From NCBI GenBank assembly GCA_035772735.1, contig JASDFA010000001.1:58853001-58917000 (forward strand): DNA of 64,000 nt. Direction: 5' to 3'. The notes beneath the pieces were generated by a model. It had not been told where the DNA came from, did no database searches, and saw only the letters and a list, made by a program, of their open reading frames with translations. A program made the position numbers and the translations under genes. How positions within the stretch are numbered: position 1 is the stretch's first letter; every line of letters starts with the position of its first letter. Shown here piece by piece: positions 34,447 to 45,481 of the stretch. Source of the stretch: Datura wrightii (lineage: Eukaryota; Streptophyta; Magnoliopsida; Solanales; Solanaceae).

Positions 34447-35182
34447 CTAATTCATCTTCTTGCTGATGTTAAGAACACTTGTAATGAAATGTGATTATTG
34501 ATTCTTTGGTTTTTCATCTTTTCTTCCATGGTTGTTCTATTAATTCTTGTTCTTACTGCATTAATGTGTGGCCTACGTTAATGTACATCTAAAAAGTCCC
34601 GTTTCACTCGAGAGAGCAAGAAATTGGAAAGTTGTGAATTAATAGGATATGATCTTTTCTTAGTTTGGGAAAATTGAGAATTGATTTACCTTCAGGATAG
34701 AAATATACCTGAAAGTCGTATTAGTCAATTTAGGAATCGGTTTTGTATGGCTAGAACATGAATTACATTTAATCACAGAAATGTAGGTGGATGGTTCATG
34801 ATTCTTAAGTGGGGTTAAATACGAGAGTTTTAATCCCTTGGCAATAATTCTTGACTAGCAACCGGAGGAAAAGGCTAACCAAATTATATCAACAATTAAT
34901 TTCATTACATGTTCGTTTAACCTCAGCATGCTCACATTCATAGTTCAGACTCACATTAGATAATTGTTTAGACTTAGCATAATTATTAGAAATCAAAAAT
35001 ATCAAACTCTTGGTTACACTTTTGTCTGCATTGTTAGAATTGAAATATAGTACACTTGAGCAGATTGCACTTTATCCCAGTCCCTAAGGGATCGATACTT
35101 GGCTTACTTAAGCCACTTTACTACTTGTTCGACCACGTGCACTTGCGTGTAGTTATATACCCATATAACGCGAAGACGAACA
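34447..35182 (+). repeat. F 5' LTR, truncated
   Basis: Matches about 42748-43483; the U3 and TATA part is missing, so the element has lost its own promoter on this side. Confidence 0.92.
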
Positions 35183-35188
35183 AGTTAT

Positions 35189-35206
35189 TGGCGCCGTTTC
35201 CGGGGA
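35189..35206 (+). promoter_or_regulatory. F primer-binding site (tRNA-Asp)
   Basis: TGGCGCCGTTTCCGGGGA, one mismatch from the tRNA-Asp complement, six bases after the LTR. Confidence 0.92.
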
Positions 35207-35294
35207 CTGGCAATTGGTGAATTTGTTTTAAGTGTTAATTTACTATATTTTTTTTCTTAGTGTTGACAACTTGGTCTTAGCCTGTATTTTGCAG

Positions 35295-37692
35295 ATTTAA
35301 TCTTTGTTGAACACTAGCAAGACACAAGGAGCTGGTGGACTCGTATTTGGAGCCAGAAAGATTATTTCATCGACAGCGGAGAGAAGCTCTAGAAAGAAAG
35401 CTGCAGTTGCTCAGACAGACAATCATGGAGCAACAACAGAATCCACCGGTAGTACGGGCAATGTTAGTGCCTGAAGAAGTAGCAGCTCAGCCGGTTCGCG
35501 AGGTGGCAATCCCACATGCTAATAATGTCACATCTAGCATCCATAAACCTGAGCCAGGAGGGAGGTTTGAACTTAAGTAGAATATGGTGCAATTGCTGCA
35601 CACTAGCGGGTAGTTTACAGGTCTCCCTCATGAAGATCCACAGAAGCATCTCCAAAATTTTTTGGAGATAAGTGACACTTATATCCCCGCTGGAGTGTCA
35701 TCAGATTATGTCCGACTTACATTGTTCCCATTCTCACTATTGGGAGAAGCCAAGAGGTGGTTGAAGGCTGAGCCACCTAATTCTATTTCGACGTGAAATG
35801 ATCTTGCAAGGAAGTTCTTGATACGATTTTTTCCCTCTGGTAAAACAGCAAGACATAGAAGTCAAATTCTATGTTTCAAACAGAGAGAGGGAGAGAATCT
35901 ATATCAGGCTTGGGAGAGATTCAAGTCCATGTTGCGGGATTGTCCTCATCATCATAAATCCAATGATGTGTTGGTGCACACTTCTATAGAGGGTTTGGAA
36001 CCCCATACAAAAATATTGTTAGACTCAGCAGCTGGGGGACAAGCGCTGGAGAAAACTTATGAGGAGTTGTATACCTTGTTGAACCGTATTTCGCAGGGCA
36101 ATCCAGAATGGAATGCTGATTCGTCAAGAGGCGGAACAAGGAAAGCAGCAGGAGTTCTAGAAGTGGATGGGTTTACAGCTATTGCTGCACAGATAGCTGC
36201 TTTACAGAATCAACTCAACACCCACTTCAGTAACATGACAATGAACTAGCCCCAAGCCCTAGTTAATGCAGTGCAGCAGATTTGGTATGAAGTGTACGGA
36301 AGCAGTGAGCACTCAGCTGAGTTTTGTGGAGCAAATCCTGACTCGGTAAACTTTGTGGGAAATGTACAAAGGAACAACCACCAACAGTATGGCAACAGCT
36401 ACAATTCCAATTGGAGGAATCACCCGAATTTCTCCTGGGGTAGCAACAACCATCAGGGGCAGAGTTCAAGTCAAGGTGTGCAAAGGAACCAAGGAGGACA
36501 GCAGAATTATCAAGCACAATTCAGAAACAACAATGCACCTCCTCCACCACCATCACCCGGCATTGAGGAGATGTTCAAGACTATGATAGCTAATCAAGCT
36601 CAATTGCAGGCTGACTATGTGAAATTGGCAGCCGAGGTGAAAAACAACCAGTTAGCTACCAAGGCACTTGAATATCAATTTGGGCAATTTGCTGGAGCCC
36701 AAAACACCAGACCTAGAGGAGGACTTCTGAGCGACACAGATCCCAACCCCAAGCAGGTGAATCCGGTGACCACAAGGAGTGGTTTGCAGTTGAAAGAGGT
36801 GGAACCAGAAAGACCACCTCAACAATCGGGAGCAGCAGAAGTCGAGAGGGAGCAAAGTGATGAGAGGGAGAAGACTAAGGAAGCAGAATCAGAAAGACCA
36901 CCACCCCCGTTCCCTCAACGATTAAAGAAACACAAGGAGGAGGTGTGTTTCAAGAAATTCATGGAGGTACTGAAACAGGTACATATTAACTTACCTCTTG
37001 TTGATGTTTTACAGGGAGTGCCGAAATATGCCAAGTATATAAAGGACATCGTGGCAAACAAAAGTCGGTTGACTGGGTATGCTACGGTGGCTCTCACGGA
37101 GGAGTGCACTTCCCGGATACAAAACAGACTGCCCACAAAGCTCAAAGATCCTGGGAGCTTTACTATACAAATCACTATTGGGCAGAGTATCCGAGCTTGT
37201 GGGTTATGTGATCTAGGAGCGAGCATTAATTTGATGTCTTCATCGGTATTCAAAAAGCCCACAACAGTGATCTTGCAATTGGCAGATCGGTTCTTAGCCA
37301 GACCTGATGGCATTGTGGAGGACGTTCTAGTGCAAGTTGGCTCCCTGATCTTCCCGGGAGATTTTGTCGTGCTGGATTTTGAACCAGACGCGGAAGTCCC
37401 ATTTATTTTGGGACGTCCTTTCTTGGCGACCGGGAAAGCGCTGATTGATGTAGCTGCGGGGCAGCTAACAATGTGAGCACACGACAAGGTGGAAGTATCC
37501 GATGTGTACAAGGCACCCAAGCTCCCGACGGTGTACGAAGAACTCTCAGTGATCAATGTGATTGATCAAGTCGATGATGAGCAGTTTAAGGATTCACGAG
37601 AGTTATTGGGAAAACCACCGGAATGGTGCAAGCACTACTGGGGGGAGGACGGGTTTCGAGAGAAAACGTCCATCACTCTAGAGGACAACTGA
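35295..37692 (+). pseudogene. F gag-protease, broken only by nonsense codons
   Basis: The same polyprotein as in C, in one continuous frame after a TTTTGCAG acceptor-like site. It has KELVDSYLEPERLF near 35325, FPFSLLGEAKRWL near 35730, ILLDSAAGGQALE near 36010 and a zinc motif in which the first cysteine pair is damaged (YEVYGSSEHSAEFC near 36285). The protease has CDLGASINLM near 37207 and FILGRPFLA near 37400, and the natural stop is at 37690. In-frame stops lie at 35578 (TAG), 35611 (TAG), 35794 (TGA), 36247 (TAG) and 37474 (TGA). Each is explained by C-to-T or G-to-A relative to C or B. The protease has also lost a few residues after SSVFKK compared with C. Confidence 0.9.
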
Positions 37693-39024
37693 GCTGAATG
37701 ACGTCGAGCCGAGACGGTAAACCAGGCGCTGCACGGGAGGCAACCCGTGAAAAATTTTTCTTTGCAAATTGTGAATAGATTTTTCTTTTTCTTTTTCTTG
37801 TTTAACAACAAAATTTTTAGTTTTGTTTTATTTTTATTTTGAGTGAAACCTATAATTCTAACTAATTTCTTGTAGTAGAATGAATTTCAGGTCGAACAGA
37901 GGGAAATTATGCAAGGAATCGCAAAGGAAAATTCGAGGTATGAAAATCAATAAAAAGTGGCAAAACAGTGAGCTAGGGCGATAGCTCCGTGTCACGGAGG
38001 AGGACCTCCACGTTACCCTGTGACACGTTGAGGTATAAATCCGGAATTTAAAAAAAAAAATTCCAGAACGCCCTCGTGACAGCTCCGTGTCACGGAGGCA
38101 GTGCTCCGCGATGCACTCCGTGACACGTTGCTATGTATATCGCGACGGGTCACACCGGGTCGCCAGGTGACCCGCGTGATTTTTCCACTTTTAAACCCCG
38201 AATCCCCCTTAATTTTTCCTTATTTCTCACACACTCCGCGACCAAACCCCCTAAAACCCCTCCCCCTTCAACGTGACACGGAATAGGCCAAGAAATTCAT
38301 CGAGTTTTCTTCAATTCTTCAATCTCAAGGTATGTTCTTCGATTCCATCTCATTTCTTATCGATTTTCTTTGATATTGAGCATGTGATGTGAGCTAAGTT
38401 CGCCCTAAGTAGAAATTAAACGTAAATTCAATTGAATTAGTGTTGATGATGTTCAGAATATCATTGTGATTGCTTGAACTCGTTAATTGCATAATTTAAT
38501 CGAATTTTGTTGATACAATCATATCTAGGGCTTGTTTTTGAATTTGAAGTGGAAAAAGGTAGTGAACTTGTGAAATTCATGCCGGGTTGTACATGTTGAG
38601 TGAAATAAGTCGATGTGCTAATTGTTATGATGTTAAAAGACCGACAGATTCTCGGGTTAGGGCAATAGTGAAATTTGCAAGAATTGGGTGAGTTGTATAG
38701 GTTCGTGTAGATAAATTCTTGTTGTTTCGTTTCTTTGTTTTTCCGTGCTAAGTGCGATAGAATAAAATGTTAATCGAGGGTAATGATTGTTGTTAGCTGT
38801 ATGAATCTGAGTAGTGCATAGAATATATACCGTCGAATTCTTCGTATGCACGAAGCGCGTTTGTATAGTTGGTTGTTTATTTGTGTAAATAAAGATGATC
38901 TTGCCGGAATGTTGTAAATTTGGCTAAGCACTAAGTGTGGGGTAGCCTAGCTTAACCCGACCTTAGTCGAAGTTAATATTCATTGGCTTAACATTGATCT
39001 TGTCTACTTGGGTTGACAGGTAAG
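37693..39024 (+). other. F spacer between gag-protease and second ORF
   Basis: Non-coding. Palindromes CTCCGTGTCACGGAG at 37985-37999 and 38083-38097 sit in a G+C-rich patch to about 38190. A polypurine-like word CTAAGTGTGGGGTAG at 38931-38945 lies 80 bases before the second ORF, as in C. Confidence 0.75.
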
Positions 39025-40244
39025 ATGGCAAGCAGGCAAGAAAAAGGGAAAGGTGCATCAACATCTGGCGCCGGAAGAAAGCGAATCAGACTGGGCACAG
39101 CAGTCCTAGCAGCACCAGCGGTTCCACGCGGCCAACGCCGCCAATACGGAACCAGGTGGGTGACGGATGAGGGGAAGAAGTGCTATGCAAAGCACAAGGA
39201 AAACAAGTACTTCCCCGAGGAACACATAGCACGGGAACCATTGGCACAGGAGTTCCCTAGGATAGTCCACCGGATCGAGGCACTGGGCTCAACTTCATCT
39301 TTGAAGAGCCCAAGGAATGCAACTTGCACCTGATTCGGGAATTCTATGCCAATTGGAACCTGACTCTAAGAAGTCACACCATAAAAATCAGAGGGCAAAT
39401 AGTCATATTTGAGCCCCACCACCTCAAGGCCATCATAGGGGCGCGGGACACAGACGCCCACGTGCTTCAACAGTTGAACATCACTCCACCGTATGCGGAC
39501 ATCAGATGCACATTGTGTGGGACCCGATCGACAGCTAGATGGAGCAGGCACAAGGAGAGGGGCTACCATCAGACTTTTCCCTATTCACAGATGAACAGGG
39601 AAGCCAGAATATGGCTTAAGATTGTCTGTTCCTGCCTAATCCCTGGGGTACATATGACAGATGTAACCGGGGATCGTGTATGCCTGGTGTACGCCCTGAT
39701 GAAAGGGCTGGAGATCAACGTGGGGGCGGTGATTATCTCCGCCATGAAGAGAGCCCGGTTGCATCAGGGGCACAGATACGGATTTGGTGGGCTACTCACC
39801 ACATTCCTGAGGGGCCTAGATGTTGAGGAAGAGGCCCTTGACTATATCCCGCAGATGGAGCGGCGGACCTTAGATGTCACTAAAACTAAGGCACCCGACA
39901 CCACCCACGGGCCAGTGCATACACTTGGCGAGCGACATGCTCGTGATGATCAGTATATGGCTCGCATGTATGGGATGTAGATGCTCCAGCTGAGGATAGG
40001 CAGGAGGCCAGCAACAGAGGAGGAGCTATGGCAGCTCGAGCTAGACTACCCTTTTGGCGAAAATGCCAGGGCTCTATGCCGAGTGGGGCCAGCATTTGTA
40101 GAGCCCACGGATGATGATGTCCCCACAGATGAGGAGACATGTCGGGAGGACTCCGATGTGGAGTCCGATGATGACGACGGGGGTGATTCAGACATGGGAG
40201 ATGAAGCAGCAGCACCTGATGAAGAAGTGGAGTACTTTGATTGA
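39025..40244 (+). pseudogene. F second ORF, one frameshift and one stop
   Basis: Homologue of the intact ORF at 22533-23741. It starts at ATG 39025 (MASRQEKGKG), loses one base near 39280 (shifting the frame just before the NLHLI region) and has TAG at 39978 where C has CGG. The acidic tail (DVESDDDDGGDSDMGD, ending EEVEYFD) is slightly longer than C's. Function is as uncertain as for C. Confidence 0.85.
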
Positions 40245-42024
40245 TCAGGGAGTTCCACCACCCAATTTTTGTGCTATTTTAATTTTTGTGAACACTGGGG
40301 ACAGTGTTCTAGCTAAGTGTGGGGTGGGAGTAGTTAGGTGCTAGTTGTGCTGTTATGTATGTATGTCCTAATCTGTTGTTGTGCCTGTGAACAAATTTTT
40401 CTGACCCTGTGATTTGTGATTGTAAGTTGTTGTTCTGTATTGCAAATATATGTGAACCTGTTGTGTGTTGCTGAATGTTGCTAGCTGATTTTGTACATAT
40501 TTTTGTTATCGAAATGATCGATATTTTTGTTAATCGAAATGATCGATATTTTTAAAATTTTTTCAATTCTTGGGTTTCTCGGCGTTTGTTTTCGGTTCTT
40601 TTACCAAGGATGGTCCCATTGAACCGAAGTCATAGTTAGTGACCGTTCCCTATGATGGATGGATGACGACCATCTTAAGGGAAATGTAGTCGTTAGGAGT
40701 AGATTTTTCAATTATTTTTCAGTTGTTTTTCTTTTTTTGGGTTGCATCCCAAAACCTGTAGTTACTTTATGGTTGCGGAATTATGGTTGCGTGTCGTACG
40801 TGATATGTGAAATGCAAAGGTGATTCGTATGAAAGCATGCAACTTTGTAAATATGTTGAGATACCTAGGCCATAGAGTTCGATTCAGTGTGATTGAGGCT
40901 TAATTTGAATTCCTGTAATTAGCTGATCGAAGAGTCTATGAATATATCTTGAATTGAGCATGTGCAATAAGTGTGAAGTGAGGTTTTGTTATTCCATGCT
41001 ATTGTGAAGTGTCTAGAACTTGCCTGGTGTGTGTACAAAACGAAATGAAGGAGGTGTATTGTAGGAAAGGATGTAGGCATTTCTTTGTTTTTAACCGAAA
41101 GTTTCTATTTTTCATTATCATACCCACCTGGATTGTGTACCCTAGTCAGCCCGTTGAGCCTTTAGTCTATTGATTTTTTATGTCGTCAAAAAGTGTAAAC
41201 TGAGCTTAATCCCTTCTTTTCAATAGCCGTAAGTTTGATCCAAAACTCTTAAGCACTTAAGAAGAGAAAATCATTTTCCCAAAGTGTCAAAGAGTGAGAA
41301 TGGTGAAAAGAAAATAAAAGCCGAGTGATGGAGGAAAAGAAAAGGTTGAAGGTGCACTTGTTATAAATAAACTATAATGAAGGTGCATGAATAATCTTTG
41401 TGTTGTGTCAAGTGTTCTTAATAAGATGGGCCAAACTAAAGAAATACTTCAAGAATGGGAGGATGAAGAAAGAAACAATGTCCATGAGTTTGATGGGATG
41501 TGTTGAAAAGGTGCTTAAGGATGCTAGTGGCTATTATTGGTAAGCCCAATACTTACTAGTTCCGTAGCTTCCATTACAACCCGTTAAAGTCCTACGTGAT
41601 CTTACATCACACTTCTTTATATTAGTGAAGTAGTACACAAAAGGCATGCTTATGGGTCATGACATGATGCATGTGAAGTCTTTTGGGAGAGAGAGCGAAA
41701 TTGTGTTTATATGCCCCTGCTTGAAATTTTGTGAGTTCATATAATCAAAAAGGGGAAGATTCTCTTGTGTTGTGAGGGCACATGCTTGATGAGAGATTAA
41801 CTTTCATGTCGGATGTCTTGATCAGTTGATTTGCAGGAGTTTGCCAATATCAAGAGTCGATTCTTAAGTCTAGGAGGTCTTGATGTATGGAAGGTCATTG
41901 AAGTGATAGGACCATGCATGTTTTCTTGATGATTTGTTGTATTGAATAATCGGTATGACCGTAACCTAAATTGTCGAACCAAAGTAGCGAGGTTGGGATG
42001 TAAATTGCATGAGGTGTAAGATTG
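40245..42024 (+). other. F 3' non-coding region
   Basis: 1.8 kb without a gene. It holds a perfect hairpin with arms AACACTG and CAGTGTT (40291-40308) 46 bases after the ORF stop, a polypurine-like word CTAAGTGTGGGGTGGGAG (40313-40330), a stem TTCGGTTC/GAACCGAA (40591-40628) and GATGGATGGATGACGACC (40654). Confidence 0.75.
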
Positions 42025-42042
42025 TTGTTCGAGGATGAACAA
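42025..42042 (+). other. Pre-PPT hairpin of F
   Basis: Arms TTGTTC and GAACAA with loop GAGGAT, four bases before the tract. Confidence 0.7.
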
Positions 42043-42045
42043 GGA

Positions 42046-42062
42046 TTTAAGTGTGGGGTAAG
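42046..42062 (+). promoter_or_regulatory. Polypurine tract of F
   Basis: TTTAAGTGTGGGGTAAG abuts the 3' LTR. Confidence 0.85.
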
Positions 42063-43483
42063 TGATCTTGGGCAAATTTATATGCCCAAGTGATACTCAA
42101 AGGTGTCATTTTAGCCTTATTTATCTATCAATGTTTATACTTTCTCATGTGATTGGTCATAAAATGTGAATTTATACTAACCAACATGATTAGCATTGTT
42201 TTGCAGGAAAAATGTAATTTCGAGAAGCTAAAATGCATGTTGGAAGAGATCGGGTTTGGACTCGGATGCGAGCAAGGGACAAGGCATTGGAAAGCACAAA
42301 ATAAAAGGGCTCCGCGATGGAGCTGTGTCACGCTGCCATCGCGGAGGCCTTCTGCCTGGATAGGGAATTTTCGCCCAATTTCTAGAGAGGGTTCGCGATG
42401 GGTCCGTGGCACGGTGGCCTGGCTCCACGTTGCACGTCGTGCCACGTTGGGCCTTATTTCCTGGACCCCCAGTTTCTAGTGAGGGTCCGCGTCGGTAGCG
42501 TGTCACGGAGGCAGTGCTCCACGATGCACTCCGTGACACGTTGCTTGTTATTTCGGGAAAAATTCCCACTAGTATAAATAGAACACTTAGGTTCATTTTT
42601 CAATATTCTGACTGGGTGGAGCAAGAACGTGGGTTACAGGTAGTTGAGGGGACGAAATTATCAGGGTTTTTCTCTCTTTCTTTCTCCTTGAATTCAATTG
42701 CTTGTATGTTTAACACTCATTTAACGATGTTTAATCCACAAATGAGTGGCTAATTCATCTTCTTGCTGAGGTTAAGAACACTTGTAATGAAATGTGATTA
42801 TTGATTCTTTGGTTTTTCATCTTTTCTTCCATGGTTGTTCTATTAATTCTTGTTCACTGTATTAATGTGTGGCCTACGTTAATGTACATCTAAAAAGTCC
42901 GGTTTCACTCGAGAGAGCAAGAAATTGGAAAGATGTGAATTAATAGGATATGATCTTTTCTTAGTTTGGGAAAATTGAGAATTGATTTACCTTCAGGATA
43001 GAAATATACCTGAAAGTCGTATTAGTCAATTTAGGAATCGATTTTGTATGGGTAGAACATGAATTGCATTTAATCACAGAAATGTAGGTGGATGGTTCAT
43101 GATTCTTAAGTGGGCTTAAATACGAGAGTTTTAATCCCTTGGCAATAATTCTTGACTAGCAACCGGAGGAAAAGGCTAACCAAATTATATCGACAATTAA
43201 TTTCATTACATGTTCGTTTAACCTTAGCATGCTCACATTCATACTTCAGACTCACATTAGATAATTGTTTAGACTTAGCATAATTATTAGAAATCAAAAA
43301 TATCAAACTCTTGGTTACACTGTTGTCTGCGTTGTTAGAATTGAAATATAGTACACTTGAGCAGATTGCACTTCATCCCAGTCCCTGTGGGATCAATACT
43401 TGGCTTACTTAAGCCACTTTACTACTTGTTCGACCACGTGCACTTGCGTGTAGTTATATACCCATATAACGCGAAGACGAACA
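42063..43483 (+). repeat. F 3' LTR
   Basis: 1421 bp, TGATCTTGGG to GACGAACA, with the CTAACCAACATGATTAG block (42177), G+C-rich CGTGTCACGGAG words (42499-42540), TATA box (42573-42581) and the TGGCTTA/TAAGCCA hairpin (43401-43416). Confidence 0.94.
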
Positions 43484-45465
43484 CATGGAGTAAGGATAGG
43501 ACTTATTTTTACTTAGGTGACACGACTGACAGCCCACCTAAGTTGAGAAACAACTTTTAAATTACCCCAAAACTTCTCTGAATTCAACACTTATCTTTTA
43601 CAACTTATAATTCTCACTTAAGCTCATATTAATACTAAAGTCTAAGTCTAACAATAGGCATCCACAATGTTGAAGTCTAACTCAACTAAATCTCCTTGCA
43701 CATCAAGTTATTCCCCAAGAATACCACTTCTTCTTATCATAAAAATCACCTAACCTTGAGCTCTAGTCAAGGAGTCACTAGTCACACAATGCAATGGCCC
43801 ATATATATATCATCAAACCATTCAAGCCTATCACTATAATCATATTATGCTTTCTCTGTAGCTTACATCATCTATGAATTCTCCTATCTTCCCTAGCATA
43901 TCTAATAACTGCAAATTTATGAACTTCTATAAAGAGACACACCAAATATTTCTTCTAACTACTACATATGACCAATCCTTACATCTCACTTCATCCTCAC
44001 TATAATCAAAGATGGAACATGTACACTGCAATTTTCATCAAAGAAGTATGACTTTCTTCCTTTACCTAGATTCTTTTATTACTAGATACCAAGTCAAAAG
44101 GAGGATCGCTAAAAGAATAGAGTATGAGTATTAGGAAAACAAGGGATGCAACACAATCATGACTTATACTTAGCGTGACTTTTTCACTTGAGGTGTGGTC
44201 TAAGGAATCAAGTGCAATGGGCATGAGTACTTCACATACTGGGCATATAAGGCATTAATAGAAGGGTTATTCTAAGCATACATGCTATAACCACCATTAC
44301 CATTATGGGTGAATTTCATAGAGCTTAGAGTAAGGAAACCAGAAATACGAATTGTTCAAGAAATCTAATCTGAGCATATACATGATGTAGCATGATTTTA
44401 TTAGCCATTAAGGTGTATATTGAGGACTGAGCATAATGCGAGATATGAGTTTATATATATAACAATTTTCATAACTTAAAGCTGGGTTTTGTGGAATCAT
44501 GGAGTAAGACTGGGATCGCAGTTTGAAGCGGGTTCTTCTCATTCTAAGGATATGAGTACGGGAATGGGTATGCATAGATTACTTGGACCTTAGACGTGGT
44601 CATGGCATGAATACATATGACATGAGTAGAATATCATATTGATTGAAGTACAAGGAATACAATTGATTAAGAATGGATCAACATCCCATAGTTATTGCTC
44701 TAGGACTTTTCTCAATTGGAATCTCATGACTTGACTTGGTTCTTCACCTTATCATCTCTCTCTTAGCTCAAAAGTCCACGTTCTATGTCTTTGGACCTTT
44801 TCTTTAGAACTGGGCTATAATCAAATAACTCTTGTGGGTAGGGGTTTTACTATACATATGGATGTTAAACTCTCTCTTAACGACTATATCTGTAGGTACT
44901 AAAATCTATGTTAGGATTTATTTCTTAGGTAGCTCCTAGCTTTCCTTTAGTCTCTTAGGCTATCAGTATAGAATTTATATTCTTTATATTGTATCAACTA
45001 CATACATCCAATCCTCTGCCACTATGCATGTCATTCGCATGAAAGTTTAAGAAAGGGGGTTTGAGAGCACATCTTACTGTAGGCTTAACACACGATTCAT
45101 GATAACAAGAGTGTAATCTTGTGATGGATTAGACTTAAATGCAATAATGGGCTCCTCTTATGCCCTTGTGCAATCCTTTAACTTTTTGTTGGCTCTAACC
45201 GAGAGTACCTCACTGATCAGAGTCTGAGCTTTTTTGCTTCTACACACCAAAGATGAGGCATAGTCAGCAAAAATAGAATAACACATGAATTTGTATAAAG
45301 TTTCCTATGGCATAGTTTTATTACACGATCTACAGTATGAAAGAAGGGAGGCACTTCCTAACGTTTCACAGTGTCATCATTAGAGATGTGGATCGCTTCA
45401 CACTAATAAGAAAGACATTACTAGACGCAGCTTCATAGACACCCTAGGACTCTTGAAAATGTAAA
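43484..45465 (-). other. E internal region: leader and non-coding spacer
   Basis: No gene visible. Read on the minus strand, 45465-45230 closely resembles the leader of H (52654-52900; shared TCCTAGGGTGT, GTGAAGC, CCCTTCTTTCAT). About 44450-44300 resembles H's spacer near 54170-54300 (both have CAAGAAATCTAA when read on the minus strand). E's gag coding part is therefore largely missing. 43484-44200 matches nothing I recognise. Confidence 0.55.
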
Positions 45466-45477
45466 ATTCTGATACCA
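45466..45477 (-). promoter_or_regulatory. E primer-binding site (tRNA-iMet)
   Basis: The minus strand reads TGGTATCAGAAT, four bases from the LTR end. Confidence 0.85.
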
Positions 45478-45481
45478 AGTT

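Larger units (their letters stand above)
34447..43483 (+). mobile_element. F: Athila-like non-autonomous element with second ORF
   Basis: Plus-strand copy of the C family: truncated 5' LTR (34447-35182), tRNA-Asp primer site, gag-protease (35295-37692), palindrome spacer, second ORF (39025-40244, broken), structured 3' region, tract and complete 3' LTR (42063-43483). No RT or integrase. It lies inside E. The left LTR has lost about 685 bp, so no target duplication can be shown. Confidence 0.93.
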
